7,710 nucleotides of DNA from an uncultured Treponema sp. (GTDB lineage Bacteria > Spirochaetota > Spirochaetia > Treponematales > Treponemataceae): contig CALAEZ010000354.1 of assembly GCA_937891125.1 (NCBI GenBank), forward strand, positions 1-7,710, written 5' to 3'. Positions within the stretch are counted from its first letter, which is position 1; each line of letters starts with the position of its first letter. Both the position numbers and the translations under genes were made by a program. The notes under the pieces were generated by a model. That model was given only the letters and a program-made list of their open reading frames with translations, had not been told where the DNA came from and made no database searches. This document shows, piece after piece, positions 1 through 4,743 of the stretch.

Positions 1-152
1 GGGGTGTTTTGCGTGCATAAAAGGCGAATGCACGCGCCTGTCATAAAAATAAAGCAGATGTTTGCTAAAAGCGCACAGAAGCGCAGAAACACGGTAAGCC
101 ATACCCAGCCGAGCGCGTGGGGTACGGTACGTAAAAGTCGTTTATTGAGCAT
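1..152 (-). CDS. ABC transporter permease/ATPase, N-terminal 50 codons only (partial)
   Basis: The minus-strand frame is open from an ATG at 152-150 to the left edge and gives 50 residues beginning MLNKRLLRTV. After a short basic, amphipathic start comes a long hydrophobic stretch (about residues 14-45, containing WLTVFLRFCALLANICFIF), which fits the first membrane helix of a type IV ABC exporter fold. The MLNKRLL start and the LLANI motif in helix 1 resemble fused permease-ATPases of the CydD/IrtA/YbtP-like group, which serve thiol or heme export or metal-siderophore import. No ATPase motif lies inside the window, so the family call rests on the N-terminus alone. The start is supported by a near-consensus promoter just upstream and the lack of any in-frame start further up. 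No Shine-Dalgarno is visible and the leader would be only about 9 nt. An unrelated membrane protein is possible. Confidence 0.6.
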   Translation of the reverse strand, partial: MLNKRLLRTVPHALGWVWLTVFLRFCALLANICFIFMTGACIRLLCTQNT

Positions 153-160
153 AAAAGTGT

Positions 161-196
161 GAAAAAAACTATAGGTAAGCTTTAGGTAACTGTCAA
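161..196 (-). promoter_or_regulatory. Strong sigma70-type promoter with tandem TTACCTA operator-like repeats
   Basis: Read on the minus strand, TTGACA (196-191) is separated by exactly 17 nt from TATAGT (173-168). The spacer and -10 contain TTACCTA twice (TTACCTA-AAGC-TTACCTA), spaced 11 nt or one helical turn apart, as expected for two regulator subunits on one face of the DNA. Transcription would begin near 161 and the ABC-transporter ATG is at 152, so the leader is very short. The promoter is read directly from sequence; the operator role is inferred. Confidence 0.75.
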
Positions 197-305
197 GAAA
201 AAGCGGCGTTGTTGCAAATTTTTCGCAATGAGGTGGTGGTGGAAAAATGCTGCGCGATCGGAGAGCATGCACCGTGCAAGCAGAGAGCATGCGCTGCGCT
301 GTTGC
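197..305. repeat. Intergenic spacer with direct repeat GAGAGCATGC x2
   Basis: This spacer lies between the ABC-transporter promoter and the lipoprotein remnant and holds no supported gene. GAGAGCATGC occurs at 261-270 and 283-292. Each copy includes the palindrome GCATGC, so the two can also pair as a weak hairpin. A GGTGGTGGTGG run lies near 230-242. No T-run follows the hairpin, so I do not call a terminator. Confidence 0.5.
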
Positions 306-479
306 TTATCGCTCGCTTTTCATTACAATGTTAAACGGCATTTTGCCAGGCTTGAACTTAAGCTCTAGTGCGCCAGTTACCGTGTCTATTTTGGCGTAAG
401 ACACCGTTACAGCAATCGGCTTTCCGCCGCTCGTGGACGGAACGACCTGCTTTTTCAAAGCTAAATTTTTCACACGGAA
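306..479 (-). pseudogene. C-terminal remnant of a calycin-like lipoprotein
   Basis: The frame ending at the TAA at 308-306 encodes about 57 residues that look like the tail of a beta-barrel domain and have no credible start of their own. Its end, GALELKFKPGKMPFNI, matches GVLTLVLVYRPGAMPLDI at the C-terminus of the intact lipoprotein at 4744-5658 (G-x-L-x-L, then PG-x-MP-x-I). The first part, FRVKNLALKK, also lines up with FTVDNVAVTK of that protein. In calycin-like domains these are the last strands of the barrel. The upstream end runs into the tail of the vapC remnant in another frame, with the vapC stop (472-470) inside this segment. The signal peptide and most of the protein are missing, so I read it as debris from a deletion or recombination. 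The open frame up to 557 is only the shadow of vapC. Confidence 0.6.
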
Positions 480-658
480 ATAATGCAGTCTTCGTTGTAG
501 AAAGGAATCAAACTGTCGTGCGTAAGGAATTTCATATCCTCTGTTTTTGCTTGGCAAATCAACATTCGGTCAAATGGGTCTTTATGCGGCAGCTGTAAAA
601 GACGAGAATCTTCCGTATGTCCCCAAATCAAAATGTGTGTATCAAGAAGTATTTTCAT
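470..658 (-). pseudogene. vapC: VapC-type PIN-domain toxin with a large internal deletion
   Basis: The 62 codons join the two ends of a PIN-domain RNase toxin. The start MKILLDTHILIWGHTEDSRL is the typical first strand and helix with the first catalytic aspartate (D6). The rest, LPHKDPFDRMLICQA followed by KFLTHDSLI, is the typical last third with the DPFDRMLI motif and the late aspartate. PIN toxins of this subfamily are usually around 125-135 residues, so roughly 65-70 central residues are missing, including the region that holds the conserved glutamate. The reading frame is intact across the join, near residues 20-22. A four-acid metal site cannot form, so the product is unlikely to cut RNA. 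The ATG lies 1 nt beyond the antitoxin stop, the usual vapBC spacing. Confidence 0.85.
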
Positions 659-659
659 A

Positions 660-803
660 TCACACTCCGAACATTTGTGCTATTTCATCGTCGCCCAACT
701 GGCTTTTTTCCAAGCGACAAAATTAAATCGAGAAAAGATGAAACCTGCTCAAAATACTGTTCAGGAACCGCCTGTAATTTTTTTTCAAAACAGAATACGG
801 CAT
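660..803 (-). pseudogene. VapB-type antitoxin remnant, frameshifted and shortened
   Basis: A good Shine-Dalgarno (GGAGG, 813-809) lies 5 nt from an ATG at 803. The frame starts MPYSVLKK, then hits a run of eight A (785-778). One frame over it continues LQAVPEQYFEQVSSFLDLIL then SLGKKP. Staying in the ATG frame gives a stop at 725-723. The tail DDEIAQMFGV followed by TGA at 662-660 is again in the ATG frame and is a typical antitoxin C-terminus. The ancestral protein therefore suffered an indel in the A-run and a second, out-of-frame loss between the GKKP and DDEI segments, where the toxin-wrapping region would lie. The start resembles DUF2281-like antitoxins paired with PIN toxins. Assignment rests on the tail, the size and the partner immediately downstream. 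Confidence 0.7.
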
Positions 804-808
804 AAGCA

Positions 809-848
809 CCTCCACCGTTATTATAGTGTACCTTCTCGGTTCATGCCA
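809..848 (-). promoter_or_regulatory. Promoter -10 and ribosome site of the decayed toxin-antitoxin pair
   Basis: On the minus strand a perfect TATAAT (825-820) is followed by AACGGTGGAGG (819-809), a strong ribosome binding site for the antitoxin ATG at 803. The -35 at 17 nt spacing is weak (TGGCAT, 848-843). It lies in the 63-nt gap after the Fic stop codon. The control region survives although both reading frames are broken. Confidence 0.5.
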
Positions 849-866
849 CTCAAAAAGACCTAAAAC

Positions 867-1829
867 CTACCTTAAAATCTCCCAATGGCCGTTTTTGTCG
901 GCACCAATGCGACGGAGAATACCTTGTTTTTTCAATTCTGCAATTTTTCGGCTTATTGTTATGCGGGATTTTCCAGTTTTTAAAGCAAGCTCATCATAAG
1001 AAGCATGGGAATTTTCGCGAATCACCGACAGTATTATATTTACAGTATCATTTACAGTATCATTTACAGTATCATGACAATGAGATTTTAGTGCATTAAG
1101 AATCATTTCCAACATAAATTCTACGAAAATTCCTGAATCTGTGTTGTCCGTGCTTTTTTCGATTGCCTTATAATATTCGGCTTGATTTTCCCAAATCATA
1201 TTTTCAATCGGAAGATAGGCAAAAATCTTGTTCCATTCCGCCAATAGTCTTGACTGCCAAAAACGTCCCATTCTGCCATTTCCATCTTCAAAAGGATGAA
1301 TAAATTCAAACTCGTAATGAAAAACACTGCTTTTTATAAGAATATGGTCGCTAGATTCTTTTAGCCAATCAAACAACTCAGAAATTAAAAACGGAACTCT
1401 GTCAGCTGGCGGGGCAATATGTCTAATTCCGTCATTTCCCATAACTCCGACATTGCCTTTCCTAAATTTTCCTGCCTTATCCACCAGTCCAAATGCCATT
1501 ATTCCATGAGCCTTTAGCAAATCTTTTGAATTGTACGGATTAAATTCCATAAATTTGTCGTAGGCTAAAATTGCGTTTCTTACTTCTTGCACTTCCCGCA
1601 CGGGAGCAAAAACATGTTTTCCGTCAATCAAAGCCGTAACCTGCTCCTCAGTAAGAGTATTTCCTTCAATAGCAAGCGAGCCGCGAATAGTTTTCATTCT
1701 GTTTATTTTTCTAAGTCTTATTTTGTCCGATTCTTCTTCCGTGATGGAAGCTCTTTCCAATAATGCAGAAATCTCCGCAATCAAATTGATTGATTTTGAA
1801 GTAATGGTAAAAGGCGGTTCGTAGCTCAT
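867..1829 (-). CDS. fic: Fic-domain protein AMP-transferase, class II, with C-terminal winged helix
   Basis: The protein has 320 residues. Fic enzymes move a nucleotide group, usually AMP from ATP, onto hydroxyl side chains of target proteins. The catalytic loop HPFEDGNGRMGR is at residues 178-189 and complete: H178 is the base, D182 holds Mg, and N184, R186 and R189 bind phosphate. The N-terminal motif SLAIEGN (51-57) fits the inhibitory (S/T)xxxE(G/N) helix, so this is a class II, self-inhibited enzyme; the E55 side chain would block ATP. GKFRKGNVGV (120-129) is the usual segment ahead of the Fic core. DTVN occurs three times at 253-264 as a linker, followed by a winged helix (about 267-320, with SRITISRKIAELKKQGILRR). 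This layout is typical of chromosomal Fic proteins of the SoFic/BtFic kind, thought to be regulators rather than injected toxins. The start fits the family and a -10 box sits 5 nt upstream. The target is unknown. Confidence 0.93.
   Translation of the reverse strand: MSYEPPFTITSKSINLIAEISALLERASITEEESDKIRLRKINRMKTIRGSLAIEGNTLTEEQVTALIDGKHVFAPVREVQEVRNAILAYDKFMEFNPYNSKDLLKAHGIMAFGLVDKAGKFRKGNVGVMGNDGIRHIAPPADRVPFLISELFDWLKESSDHILIKSSVFHYEFEFIHPFEDGNGRMGRFWQSRLLAEWNKIFAYLPIENMIWENQAEYYKAIEKSTDNTDSGIFVEFMLEMILNALKSHCHDTVNDTVNDTVNIILSVIRENSHASYDELALKTGKSRITISRKIAELKKQGILRRIGADKNGHWEILR
1038..1073 (-). repeat. Three perfect 12-bp tandem repeats coding (DTVN)3
   Basis: ATTTACAGTATC on the plus strand is repeated three times without mismatch. 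It encodes DTVN on the minus strand (Fic residues 253-264), between the Fic fold and the winged helix. As 12 is a multiple of 3, gain or loss of a unit changes linker length but not the frame. Confidence 0.95.
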
Positions 1830-1840
1830 AGCCGATTATA
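1830..1840 (-). promoter_or_regulatory. -10 box placing the Fic transcript start at or next to its ATG
   Basis: TATAAT (1840-1835, minus strand) is followed by CGGCT and then ATG at 1829. A start about 7 nt past the -10 coincides with the A of the ATG, which suggests a leaderless mRNA. There is no Shine-Dalgarno directly upstream. The -35 region at 16-18 nt spacing (around TAGAGG) is poor, so activity is uncertain. Confidence 0.45.
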
Positions 1841-1911
1841 TCATATCGTTGCTAAATCCTCTATAAAAAAATCTTACCAAATTTTAAGAGGCAAAACATT
1901 GCTTAAAGTAG

Positions 1912-2110
1912 AAGGCTGGTGGGAATAATTGGGGCGTTCCCATGCATTATGAGATTTCCACGTTCCACGCGGGAATCTCATAACGCATGGGCGGGCTTTT
2001 CGCACTTCGCCGTCTTACGCGGCTCATCCCTACATTTTGGTGGTTTCGACAAGCTCAACCACCTCCATTTCGGGACTGCCTTGCGGCAGGTGCTACAATC
2101 CCTAACGCAA
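1912..2110. repeat. Compound intergenic repeat block with three hairpins
   Basis: The 282-nt gap between the Fic start and the stop of the large lipoprotein holds no supported gene. Its right two thirds carry a GC-richer block with a near-perfect palindrome (1939-1991), the hairpin GGTGGTT-11 nt-AACCACC (2039-2063), and CTGCC-TTGC-GGCAG (2076-2089). The middle hairpin includes GGTTTCGACAAGCTCAACC, a phrase I recognise from intergenic repeats of Treponema and some other bacteria. Short open frames on the plus strand here are by-products of the repeat. The left part (1841-1911) is AT-rich leader sequence for fic. Confidence 0.65.
1939..1991. repeat. Long palindrome, 20-bp arms
   Basis: The left arm 1939-1959 (CCCATGCATTATGAGAT then TTCC) is the reverse complement of the right arm 1972-1991 (GGAATCTCATAACGCATGGG), with one mismatch (CATGCA versus CATGCG) and one bulged T. 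The loop of 12 nt is ACGTTCCACGCG. Neither direction has a T-run right after the stem, so it is not a standard intrinsic terminator. It may be a REP-like or miniature palindromic element. Confidence 0.85.
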
Positions 2111-2111
2111 T

Positions 2112-4049
2112 TTATTCGCTTGCTTTTGTAAGTGTTGTACTTGGAGTTCCCATTGCACTGACATTTACTGTAAATGTGTAAACAGGTTCATCTCCAGATA
2201 AATCAATCTCAAGAATAATTTTTGCAGTTTCCTGAGCTGTGTCAGAATCTGCATATCCTGAAAGCGTCCACTTTGTTACCGTTCTTCCAGAAGTTTCGCT
2301 AACCCAGTTGATGTTTGTATATTCTCCACTCATAGAAGTTGAAGAATATGAGAATGAATTATTTGCAACTGTTACCGTAATATCATAATCAGAGTTCATT
2401 ACCGTTAAAGTTCCTGTATATTCTCCCCAATAAGAAGCATAAGCTTCATACTGGTCTTCATAAGCATCTCCTGCTGTAAGTTCTGCTGATTCATAATTAG
2501 ATACATAAGAACTTGATGCCATTGCTGGAACATCAAACAGAATTGAGCTAATTGTAAATGTTACTGTTGCAGCAGGATTGTCTGCAGTATAACGCTCTTT
2601 TGTTGGATATCCATTAAATACGATATTTCCGTCATCATCAAAAGACCACTTTACGTATTCATACGTTGTTGTTCCGGTGCCATAGCCTTCTGCAGCCCAA
2701 GAAAAAGCATCTTTTGTAACTCCAACCCACATTGGATAATCTGTATCATTTAAAGACCATGTTCCCCAATAGTTTCCAGTTCTATCAACAAGAGTGGCTT
2801 CTACAATACCATTATAATAAAGTCCAATTTTTTCTTTTGGATCAATTATTGTGAATAAGAAAATGTTCAATGAATCTCCTGTTGTATCTGCTGGAGTTCC
2901 AAATTCATCGTGTTTATAGAAAGTCACTAAAAATGAATCACCATTTTGTTCAGCAGTATAGGTGCAATAATACCTTTGTTTTAGAATCACAATACCATTC
3001 ATTGTCACAAGCGTATCAAGGTTAGCTTCTGATTCAGAAACAAAAGTAAAAGTTGTTGTTATTGTACTAGCAGAAACGGTGCTAAATGAATATGAGGTTC
3101 CACTTAAATCAGACATTGTGTATTTTTTTGAATATGAAAGTGTACCTGATGTAATTGAATTTTCATTATCTGTAAGAACAGTCGAAACACTTCCATCGCT
3201 TGCTTGTGTAAATTCCACAGAAACTTTTTCACTTCCAGAAACATTTTCTACAAGAACAAGACTTCCATCATCGTATTTTGTCCAAGATTCCTTTGCATAA
3301 TACGCTTCAAGTCCATCTGAAAAAACATAGAAGTCATCTTCTGTAACAGTTAAAACTAAATCACTCTCATTGAAAGTTCCTCTGTATGTTCCAACAGCAT
3401 CACTTATAGAAAAAGTATCAATTGTATCGCTTGAAGAAGCTAGCGTATCCCAGTCAAGTGTAAGTGTTGCTTTATAAGGGGTTGTTTCATCTGGATGATT
3501 TGAAGTAGAAGTTCCAGTTCCATCACAGAACTGTACCCCCATTATATTTGAGTTTACATAAAGATACAAAGTATACTCAGAAACATCTTTTGTTACAGGA
3601 AAAGACATTTGAGTAACATAATTAGCATAAGAAGCTTTTGTTCCAAGATTTGAATTAGCACACGCTAAAGCTGTTTCAGTTTTGCTAAGTACATAATCTG
3701 CATCAAGTTTTTCTCCATCTGAGTTGTAATAACCAGGAGTAGAGTTTGTTGCATCAATGAAAGCAGTAAAATCAACTGCCAAAATTGTTCCAGTACCTGT
3801 TCCTAAATTTAAATAGCAAGTATATGTGTCATCATCATTTTTTATGATATTTGTACTTTTATAAACAGGCTTTCCAAATTCTTGTCCACCCATTGCTGTA
3901 ATATAGCAACTTAAATCAGCATCTATTGAGTAAACATTTTTAGATGTGGTTGTTACTTCTGTGTTATCATCATCATCGTTTGAACACGAGATGAAAACAA
4001 AACTAATGGCAAAAAATGCCATTATCGCTACTAAATATTTTTTGAGCAT
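2112..4049 (-). CDS. Large surface lipoprotein with NEAT-like region and beta repeats
   Basis: The 645-residue protein starts with a signal peptide ending FVFISC (lipid-modified C22), followed by SNDDDD. Residues about 40-200 look like a NEAT-type immunoglobulin fold: they open YSIDADLSCYITAMGG and close with YTLYLYVNSNIMGVQ and YKATLTLDW, the last matching the LxLDW end of NEAT (iron transport-associated) domains. The classical heme YxxxY is not clear, so ligand binding is unproven. The rest is beta-rich and repetitive. GTYRGTF (220-226), GNYWGTW (425-431) and SYWGEYTGTLTV (539-550) each begin a unit with alternating hydrophobics, then VTEDDFYVF, VTKDAFSW and VANNSFSY, then a Trp segment (ESWTKYDDGS, VKWSFDDDGN, INWVSETSGR). 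I read these as three divergent calycin-like barrels. A fourth beta segment spans about 315-420. The start follows AAGGAG at 9 nt. The gene is visibly more AT-rich than the receptor gene. It has its own leader behind a terminator. Confidence 0.85.
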   Translation of the reverse strand: MLKKYLVAIMAFFAISFVFISCSNDDDDNTEVTTTSKNVYSIDADLSCYITAMGGQEFGKPVYKSTNIIKNDDDTYTCYLNLGTGTGTILAVDFTAFIDATNSTPGYYNSDGEKLDADYVLSKTETALACANSNLGTKASYANYVTQMSFPVTKDVSEYTLYLYVNSNIMGVQFCDGTGTSTSNHPDETTPYKATLTLDWDTLASSSDTIDTFSISDAVGTYRGTFNESDLVLTVTEDDFYVFSDGLEAYYAKESWTKYDDGSLVLVENVSGSEKVSVEFTQASDGSVSTVLTDNENSITSGTLSYSKKYTMSDLSGTSYSFSTVSASTITTTFTFVSESEANLDTLVTMNGIVILKQRYYCTYTAEQNGDSFLVTFYKHDEFGTPADTTGDSLNIFLFTIIDPKEKIGLYYNGIVEATLVDRTGNYWGTWSLNDTDYPMWVGVTKDAFSWAAEGYGTGTTTYEYVKWSFDDDGNIVFNGYPTKERYTADNPAATVTFTISSILFDVPAMASSSYVSNYESAELTAGDAYEDQYEAYASYWGEYTGTLTVMNSDYDITVTVANNSFSYSSTSMSGEYTNINWVSETSGRTVTKWTLSGYADSDTAQETAKIILEIDLSGDEPVYTFTVNVSAMGTPSTTLTKASE

Positions 4050-4068
4050 TGCTCTTAACTCCTTGTGC

Positions 4069-4123
4069 TTTTAGGTATTTCCTAAAAAGTCACGCTTTTA
4101 TATATGAAAGGGTAAATCCCTTT
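4069..4123 (-). promoter_or_regulatory. Leader of the large lipoprotein gene with two dyads and a TATATA box
   Basis: On the minus strand AAAGGG-ATTTA-CCCTTT (4123-4107) precedes TATATAAA (about 4104-4097), then TTTTAGG-AAATA-CCTAAAA (4087-4069), then the ribosome site. Both dyads are perfect (6- and 7-bp arms, 5-nt AT-rich loops). The first covers where a -35 would lie, and no good -35 hexamer is visible. The second sits just past the expected start site. Either could be an operator or an RNA hairpin. The promoter call is weak; the dyads are certain. Confidence 0.4.
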
Positions 4124-4140
4124 GCTGCAAAGCGGAGACA

Positions 4141-4186
4141 AAAAGCCCCGCGAAGCATTCTTTTTTCAAGCACTCTTCGCGAGGGT
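4141..4186 (-). terminator. Intrinsic terminator after the small lipoprotein gene
   Basis: On the minus strand CGCGAAG (4182-4176) pairs with CTTCGCG (4156-4150), extended by CCC/GGG across one bulged T, with a 19-nt A-rich loop. It is followed by CTTTTT (4146-4141). It begins 21 nt past the TAA of the small lipoprotein gene, so transcription from the receptor side should mostly stop here and the large lipoprotein gene needs its own promoter. The long loop is atypical. Confidence 0.7.
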
Positions 4187-4206
4187 ATGCACAAGGCGAA
4201 GAATGT

Positions 4207-4623
4207 TTAGGATCTTGTGTATGCTGTATAAGAAGAATGACCGTAATACAATGTTTTCTTGTCGGTTGAAAGGTAACCAGTCATAGAAGCGTCGCTACCG
4301 CTAGAAACCAACGTATACGTCAATGTTACTGCATAAACAGTTGTATCAGTGTCATCGATAGAGATTGTTGTAGTTTCGCTTGCAACAGAATAAGTGGTTG
4401 GTGTCCATAGAGAACTGTGGTCGAATGTAGAAAGATACAATGTCCATGTTCCAGAAGTTGCAATCGAACTTTCCTTTCCGGTAAATGTAAAATAGTTATC
4501 CCCATTAGAGAATGTCCAAGTTACATCCGAATCCTCATCGTCATCGTCGTTCGAACAAGAGGTTAATACCCCCCCCAGTATACTAGTCAAAAGTACTAGT
4601 AAAAATAAAGATTTTTTGAGCAT
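4207..4623 (-). CDS. Small beta-rich lipoprotein, function unknown
   Basis: The 138-residue protein has a signal peptide MLKKSLFLLVLL...VLTSC with C23 as the lipid-modified residue (lipobox LTSC), then SNDDDDEDSD. I chose the ATG at 4623 because GGAGGAG sits 5 nt upstream. The upstream in-frame ATG at 4692 would add 23 charged, cysteine-containing residues before the signal peptide. The mature part (about 115 residues) is rich in Thr, Ser, Tyr and Trp in short beta-strand patterns (TWTFSNGDNYFTF, GTWTLYLSTF, YAVTLTYTLVS, MTGYLSTDKKTLYYG). This fits a single small beta-barrel or sandwich. I do not recognise the family; a lone calycin-like or lipocalin-like domain is possible. Eight G in a row lie in the signal-peptide codons. 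It follows the calycin-like lipoprotein gene with a 120-nt gap and ends at a terminator. Confidence 0.85.
   Translation of the reverse strand: MLKKSLFLLVLLTSILGGVLTSCSNDDDDEDSDVTWTFSNGDNYFTFTGKESSIATSGTWTLYLSTFDHSSLWTPTTYSVASETTTISIDDTDTTVYAVTLTYTLVSSGSDASMTGYLSTDKKTLYYGHSSYTAYTRS
4569..4576 (-). repeat. Homopolymeric G8 tract inside the signal-peptide codons
   Basis: Eight C on the plus strand give CTG GGG GGG GTA on the coding strand, residues 16-19 of the small lipoprotein (Leu-Gly-Gly-Val). Gain or loss of one G would shift the frame just before the lipobox and remove the mature protein. Just upstream in coding sense, TACTAGT occurs twice (4600-4594 and 4587-4581). Confidence 0.9.
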
Positions 4624-4743
4624 TTTAGCTCCTCCATGATTTGTGCATTTTGCACATTTTTTTTGCAGAATTTTTTCTGCTTTATATCGCACGCTAATAC
4701 TTTGCTATTGTGCTTTTGCAAAGTTCAGCAATTGCAATCAATT
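4624..4743 (-). other. Gap between the two lipoprotein genes with small hairpins
   Basis: On the minus strand the gap contains GCAGAA-AAAA-TTCTGC and then TGTGC-AAAAT-GCACA just before the ribosome site of the small lipoprotein gene. A weak promoter-like pair TTGCAA-16 nt-TATTAG is present further up. The first hairpin is followed by an A-run, not a T-run, in transcript sense, so it should not terminate. Read-through from the upstream gene is plausible. Confidence 0.35.

Noticed and set aside
228..370. Short plus-strand frame starting MRWWWKN
   Set aside because: It crosses the GAGAGCATGC repeats and the antisense of the remnant, with no ribosome site or protein-like composition.
306..557. 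An 83-codon minus-strand frame taken as one gene
   Set aside because: Its first third is the shadow of the vapC tail in another frame and has no ribosome site. Only the last 57 or so codons show homology, so they are listed as a remnant.
1038..1073. Tandem repeats as a CRISPR-like array
   Set aside because: The units are 12 bp, directly adjacent without spacers, and lie in frame inside a coding region.
1919..2181. Two plus-strand frames of 64-70 codons
   Set aside because: They run through the palindrome and repeat block into the antisense of the lipoprotein gene, and the translations look like no protein family.
4660..4680. Hairpin GCAGAA-TTTT-TTCTGC as a terminator
   Set aside because: In the direction of the genes it is followed by A, not T; on the plus strand there is no gene to terminate.
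4624..4692. Longer N-terminus for the small lipoprotein from the ATG at 4692
   Set aside because: It would place 23 polar residues before the signal peptide, while a strong GGAGGAG sits just before the ATG at 4623.
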